NCBI GenBank assembly: GCA_016213595.1
Contig: JACRAA010000057.1
Span: 1-8,265, forward strand
Reading direction: 5' to 3'
Source of the DNA: Actinomycetota bacterium
Lineage (GTDB): Bacteria; Actinomycetota; Actinomycetes; Propionibacteriales; Propionibacteriaceae
DNA: 8,265 nucleotides
Both the position numbers and the translations under genes were made by a program. The notes beneath the pieces are model-generated. The model did not search any database, was not told where the DNA came from, and saw only the letters and a program-made list of their open reading frames with translations. Shown piece by piece: positions 5,447 through 8,265 of this stretch. Numbering within the stretch: the stretch's first letter is position 1; every line of letters begins with the position of its first letter.

Positions 5447-6237
5447 AGGCCTACCTCGACCTGCTGGACCGGGTCCTCACCGAAGGGGTCCAGCGGGACG
5501 ACCGCACCGGCACGGGGACGTTGTCCGTGTTCGGCCACCAGATGCGGTTCGACCTGCGCGAGGGGTTCCCCATGCTCACGACGAAGCGCATCCACGTGCG
5601 GAGCGTGTTCGGTGAGCTGCTGTGGTTCCTGCGGGGCGACACCAACGTGGCGTGGCTCCACGAGAACGGCATCACCATCTGGGACGAGTGGGCCGACGCG
5701 AACGGTGACCTGGGGCCGGTCTATGGCGCCCAGTGGCGCTCCTGGCCCACGCCCGACGGGCGCCACATCGACCAGATCAGCCAGGTCATCGACCAGATCC
5801 GGGCCAACCCGTCGTCACGACGCCACATCGTCAGCGCCTGGAACGTGGGCGAGCTGGACAAGATGGCGCTGCCGCCCTGCCACGCCTTCTTCCAGTTCTA
5901 CGTCGCCGAGGGGCGGCTGAGCTGCCAGCTGTACCAGCGGTCCGCCGACATCTTCCTCGGTGTGCCGTTCAACATCGCCTCGTACGCCCTGCTGACCCAC
6001 CTCGTCGCGCACGTCACGGGCCTCGAGGTCGGGGACTTCGTGCACGTGCTCGGTGACACTCATCTCTACCTCAACCACATCGAGCAGGCGAAGAGGCAGC
6101 TGGGTCGCCAGCCCCGCCCCCTTCCGACGCTGTGGCTCAACCCCGAGGTCACCGCCATCGATGCGTTCACCCTCGAGGACATCCGTGTCGACGGCTACGA
6201 TCCCCTCCCCGGGATCAAGGCACCGATCGCGGTCTGA
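5443..6237 (+). CDS. thyA: Thymidylate synthase
   Basis: Classical folate-dependent thymidylate synthase of 264 aa, the same length as the E. coli enzyme. It methylates dUMP to dTMP using methylene-tetrahydrofolate and releases dihydrofolate. The catalytic nucleophile falls at Cys146 in LPPCHAFFQFYV, the same number as in E. coli. Also visible are Arg21 in DDRTGTGT, Arg126-Arg127 in SSRRHI, the dUMP-binding LYQRSADIFLGVPFNIASY, and HLYLNH. The C-terminus KAPIAV is the conserved closing segment. GTG 5443 overlaps the rdgB stop by four bases and has GGAG at 5431-5434. The dihydrofolate it makes is recycled by folA, 14 bases downstream. This is ThyA, not the flavin-dependent ThyX. Confidence 0.97.
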   Translation: MKAYLDLLDRVLTEGVQRDDRTGTGTLSVFGHQMRFDLREGFPMLTTKRIHVRSVFGELLWFLRGDTNVAWLHENGITIWDEWADANGDLGPVYGAQWRSWPTPDGRHIDQISQVIDQIRANPSSRRHIVSAWNVGELDKMALPPCHAFFQFYVAEGRLSCQLYQRSADIFLGVPFNIASYALLTHLVAHVTGLEVGDFVHVLGDTHLYLNHIEQAKRQLGRQPRPLPTLWLNPEVTAIDAFTLEDIRVDGYDPLPGIKAPIAV

Positions 6238-6238
6238 C

Positions 6239-6244
6239 AAGGAG
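6239..6244 (+). promoter_or_regulatory. Ribosome binding site of folA
   Basis: AAGGAG seven bases before GTG 6252. It fixes the GTG as the start and is the best Shine-Dalgarno sequence in the thyA-folA block. Confidence 0.7.
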
Positions 6245-6251
6245 CGAGATC

Positions 6252-6752
6252 GTGGAGAAGCGCACCCTCACCGCCATCGCCGCGTTCGCGCGGAACCGGG
6301 TCATCGGACGGGACAACGGCATGCCCTGGAACCTGCCGGAGGACTCCGCCCGGTTCCAGCGGATGACGATGGGGGGAGTGCTGGTCACCGGAAGGCGCAC
6401 CCACGAGAGCATCGGCTTCCCGCTGCCGGGCCGGGTGACGCTGATCGTGACCCGCGACCCCTCGTACCGTGACGGCCGCACTCCGGTCGTCCACTCGGTG
6501 GAGGAGACGCTGAAGGCTCTCCAGGACTACCCCGACCGGCAGTGGTGGGTGTCAGGAGGGGGGGAGATCTACCGGCTGTTCTGGGACTACCTCACGGATC
6601 TCGACGTCACGGAGGTGCACGCAGACCCCCCCGGGGACGTGCTGTTCCCGCCGATCGACCCGAGGGAGTGGCTCGAGACCTCGCGGACACCCCGGCCGGG
6701 CTTCGACTTCGTCACCTACACCCGCCTCACCCCCTCACTACCACTGGAGTGA
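6252..6752 (+). CDS. folA: Dihydrofolate reductase
   Basis: NADPH-dependent reductase (166 aa) that turns dihydrofolate into tetrahydrofolate and is the target of trimethoprim. The N-terminal NRVIGRDNGMPWNLPEDSARF contains Trp26, Asp31 (E. coli Asp27, proton donor) and Phe35; the NADPH site shows TGRRTHESIGFPLPGR and VSGGGEIY. One departure is seen: the residue at the start of the MGRxTxES motif is Thr46 (VTGRRTHES), where E. coli and many others have Met, and the aromatic residue after Thr is His51. The GTG start follows a strong AAGGAG. It is the last gene of the block and is functionally paired with thyA. The C-terminus (TPSLPLE) runs a few residues past the usual end. Confidence 0.95.
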   Translation: MEKRTLTAIAAFARNRVIGRDNGMPWNLPEDSARFQRMTMGGVLVTGRRTHESIGFPLPGRVTLIVTRDPSYRDGRTPVVHSVEETLKALQDYPDRQWWVSGGGEIYRLFWDYLTDLDVTEVHADPPGDVLFPPIDPREWLETSRTPRPGFDFVTYTRLTPSLPLE

Positions 6753-6803
6753 TGTGAGGACCCTGCCACAAGCCCGGCAGCGGAGCCGAGCATGAGGCTT
6801 TTT
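6733..6803 (+). terminator. Hairpins at the end of folA
   Basis: CCTCAC 6733-6738 pairs with GTGAGG 6754-6759, with an inner CAC/GTG around a 4-base loop; the folA stop codon is inside. Further on, AGCC 6784-6787 pairs with GGCT 6796-6799, whose last T begins a run of five T (6799-6803). The second has the stem-then-T order of an intrinsic terminator but only four base pairs, so it is weak. Together they probably mark the end of the operon. Confidence 0.35.
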
Positions 6804-6947
6804 GTCACCTACCGGTCTTCCAGTATGTCCTGTCATGAATCGTGCCCCTTGTCGGGTTGACCAGGGCTGAAGACTGGCCATATTGTCCGGAGAGCGCTTC
6901 CCAAACGGCTCGCCACAACGAGCAGCAGGCGTAGTTCAGCAAGGTTT

Positions 6948-6987
6948 CGGAGCGAGATCCAGGACCTGGGCCGAGTCTCGCGCTCTG
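6948..6987. other. Potential RNA hairpin
   Basis: CGGAGCGAGA at 6948-6957 pairs with 6976-6987 over ten positions (one G-U) with a 2-base bulge at 6981-6982. Inside the loop CCAG 6959-6962 pairs with CTGG 6966-6969 around three bases. It lies inside the inverted-repeat-bounded interval and is not next to a T-run. It may be part of a small RNA, a leader of the downstream gene, or element structure. Confidence 0.35.
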
Positions 6988-7035
6988 AGCCAGCAGCGAC
7001 ACTCGCTGTGGAGGCCGTGGCAATGTAGTTCACAC

Positions 7036-7056
7036 GCCGAGGAGTAAATGCTCGGC
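7036..7056. promoter_or_regulatory. Dyad upstream of the transporter gene, possible operator
   Basis: GCCGAG 7036-7041 and CTCGGC 7051-7056 form a perfect 6-bp inverted repeat around nine bases; two of the four inner pairs also match, so eight of ten are symmetric. It lies about 54 bp before the start codon, where a repressor of a sugar uptake operon would often bind. No family consensus is recognised. Confidence 0.35.
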
Positions 7057-7096
7057 ACGCGCGTTATGTGTCAGGACAAAGGCAGTCTTCAGCGTC

Positions 7097-7103
7097 AGAG
7101 GAG
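7097..7103 (+). promoter_or_regulatory. Ribosome binding site of the binding-protein gene
   Basis: AGAGGAG six bases before ATG 7110. It decides the start of this gene and shows it is not leaderless, unlike several upstream genes. Confidence 0.75.
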
Positions 7104-7109
7104 TCACTC

Positions 7110-8265
7110 ATGAACGTATCTCGCCGAACGTTGTTGTCCGGGGCGGTGGGTTTAGGAGCCCTTGGGCTCGCCGCGTGCTCAGGTGGTAAGGCCGGGTCCG
7201 GGAGCTCCGCAGCGAGCGGGCCGATCCAGTTCTACCAGTCGGGCGACGCCAACCAGGGCGGCGGCTACGCCAAGATGGCGGCGCTGTACGAGCAGCAGAC
7301 CGGCAAGAAGGTCGAGGTCGTCGAGGTCGCCTACGCCGACCTCCCCACGAAGATCAAGAACGCGGCCCAGGCCAACGCCCTGCCGGCCGTCGCCCGGATG
7401 CCAAGCATCGACCCCGTCTGGAAGGACCGGCTCGTCGACCTCAAGGACATCGCGACCGGGAACAAGGTCAAGATGGGCTTCGTCGTGCAGGACTCCTCCG
7501 GCAAGGCACTCAGCCTCCCGTCCGACATCACCGCAGTCGGCATGTACGTGAACAAGACCCTGTGGGACAAGGCAGGGGTCAAGTTCCCGACGTCGGAGGG
7601 AAGCATCTGGAGCTGGGACGAGTTCGTCGCCGCAGCGAAGCAGGTGCAGGGGAGCGCGGCCGCCAAGTACGGTCTGGTGTTCGACCGGTCCAGCCACCGT
7701 GAGAAGGCACTGATGTTCGAGTTCGGCAGCAACTGGTGGCTCCCCGACTCCAGCGGCACGTACACGACGAATGACGCGACCAAGACGGCGCTGAACTTCT
7801 TCAAGGGCATCACCGACGACAAGTTCATGCCGAAGTCGGTGTGGCTGTCCAACGACGACCCCAACGCCTTGTTCAAGTCCGGCCAGGTCGCCGCGTACTA
7901 CTCCGGCTCGTGGCAGATCGCTGACTTCGCGGCGAACATCAAGAACTTCGAGTGGGCCTCCGTCTTCCTCCCGAAGCAGCCGGTGCGGGCCTCCAACTTC
8001 GGGGAGGCAGCGGAGATGGTCGTCTTCGACGGCACCGGTCAGGAGCAGGCGGGCCACGACTTCCTGAACTGGCTGTACACCCCGGCCAACTACCAGAAGC
8101 TGTGCGAGTACTCCGTCATGCTGCCGGCCGTGGACGGCGTCAACCCGAGCTACAGCGCCAACAAGGACGCGCTCAGCCTGTACAACCAGGAGATCGCCGC
8201 CTCACCGGCGATCGTCGGCCAGATCAAGCAGAACGACTTCAAGAACATGCTGAGTGGGAAGAGCG
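7110..8265 (+). CDS. Sugar-type ABC transporter substrate-binding lipoprotein (partial)
   Basis: Extracellular solute-binding protein of family 1 (carbohydrate CUT1 type), open at the right edge with 385 complete codons visible; such proteins usually have about 420-450 aa. The N-terminus has SRRTLL (4-9), a Tat-like twin-arginine motif, a hydrophobic stretch and the lipobox LAAC with Cys23, so it should be exported and lipid-anchored to the outer face of the membrane. A Gly/Ser/Ala linker follows. Binding-protein hallmarks include FYQSGDANQGGGYAKMAALYEQQTG near residues 41-65, MYVNKTLWDKAG, WSWDEFVAAAKQV, LFKSGQVAAYYSGSWQI and a late LPAVDG. The transported sugar cannot be told. Permease genes are expected just beyond the window. 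Codon 15 is TTA, and the first 28 codons are less GC-rich in third position than the rest. Confidence 0.93.
   Translation, partial: MNVSRRTLLSGAVGLGALGLAACSGGKAGSGSSAASGPIQFYQSGDANQGGGYAKMAALYEQQTGKKVEVVEVAYADLPTKIKNAAQANALPAVARMPSIDPVWKDRLVDLKDIATGNKVKMGFVVQDSSGKALSLPSDITAVGMYVNKTLWDKAGVKFPTSEGSIWSWDEFVAAAKQVQGSAAAKYGLVFDRSSHREKALMFEFGSNWWLPDSSGTYTTNDATKTALNFFKGITDDKFMPKSVWLSNDDPNALFKSGQVAAYYSGSWQIADFAANIKNFEWASVFLPKQPVRASNFGEAAEMVVFDGTGQEQAGHDFLNWLYTPANYQKLCEYSVMLPAVDGVNPSYSANKDALSLYNQEIAASPAIVGQIKQNDFKNMLSGKS

Larger units (their letters stand above)
6826..7078. mobile_element. Candidate small or decayed mobile element
   Basis: The 253-bp interval begins TGTCCTGTCA (6826-6835) and ends TGTCAGGACA (7069-7078), inverted repeats matching at nine of ten positions. 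With small gaps the similarity extends inward: the left end continues to CGTGCC (6841-6846) and the right end to GGCACG (7054-7059). The TG...CA termini are those of IS3/IS481-type and related elements. No transposase fragment is recognised and no flanking target duplication is visible, so it may be a MITE-like element, an old remnant, or chance. Confidence 0.35.
6753..7109. other. Lower-GC intergenic region between folA and the transporter gene
   Basis: About 60% GC by rough count, with parts near 52%, against about 70% in the flanking genes. No gene is convincing: two short leftward frames (7023-6805 and 7033-6833) overlap each other, lack ribosome binding sites and show no familiar motif. 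The region contains the terminator candidates, the inverted-repeat-bounded interval 6826-7078, a folded segment (6948-6987), a dyad (7036-7056), and the ribosome binding site of the next gene. No strong -35/-10 pair for the transporter gene was found. Confidence 0.6.

Noticed and set aside
6805..7033. Two leftward open frames of 72 and 66 codons in the folA-transporter gap
   Set aside because: They overlap in different frames, have no ribosome binding site and show no known motif; one may retain remnants of an old element but this cannot be shown.
7179..8057. 292-codon minus-strand open frame
   Set aside because: It is antisense to the binding-protein gene, which has a lipobox, ribosome binding site and family motifs.
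1..8265. CRISPR array, rRNA, phage or defence system
   Set aside because: No regularly spaced repeats, rRNA-like segments, or phage or defence genes were found; the genes are core metabolic and transport functions.

Overview
This is a high-GC stretch (by eye about 68-70% in genes) with GTG starts, GTGA/ATGA gene overlaps and TANNNT -10 boxes placed 6-7 nt before start codons. Together with a ClpS-DUF2017 pair, this points to an actinobacterium (Actinomycetota). The gene set would fit Propionibacteriales or Micrococcales, but the sequence does not settle the order.

Layout. Positions 1-234 are non-coding except for a possible 15-codon start of a leftward gene. They hold a 94-bp nested palindrome (92-185) with paired operator-like dyads. 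A leftward operon, pncB-pncA (2180 to 235), encodes nicotinate phosphoribosyltransferase and nicotinamidase, the two enzymes that salvage nicotinamide to nicotinate mononucleotide. Divergent from it, across a 50-bp promoter region, runs clpS and a DUF2017 gene (2231-3078). After a 190-bp gap come murI (3269-4114), rph, rdgB, thyA and folA (to 6752). These are packed with 4-base overlaps or very short gaps and serve cell wall, RNA maturation, nucleotide sanitation and thymidylate/folate metabolism. A 357-bp lower-GC gap (6753-7109) separates folA from a sugar-type ABC transporter lipoprotein gene that runs off the right edge (7110-8265).

How the genes work together. PncA deamidates nicotinamide and PncB converts the nicotinate to NaMN, so the left operon is a compact NAD salvage unit. 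ThyA makes dTMP and releases dihydrofolate, which FolA reduces again. RdgB, overlapping thyA by 4 bases, removes dITP/XTP-type nucleotides, so three neighbouring genes protect dNTP supply and quality. ClpS delivers N-degron substrates to ClpAP/ClpCP-type proteases; DUF2017 is translationally coupled to it and has no known function.

Most annotated genes are ordinary core functions. The parts that deserve attention are non-coding: the 94-bp concentric palindrome beside the pncA 3' end, the run of probable leaderless promoters (one sharing its -10 with the murI stop codon), and a 253-bp interval at 6826-7078 with TG...CA ends and imperfect terminal inverted repeats that looks like a small or decayed mobile element upstream of the transporter gene.
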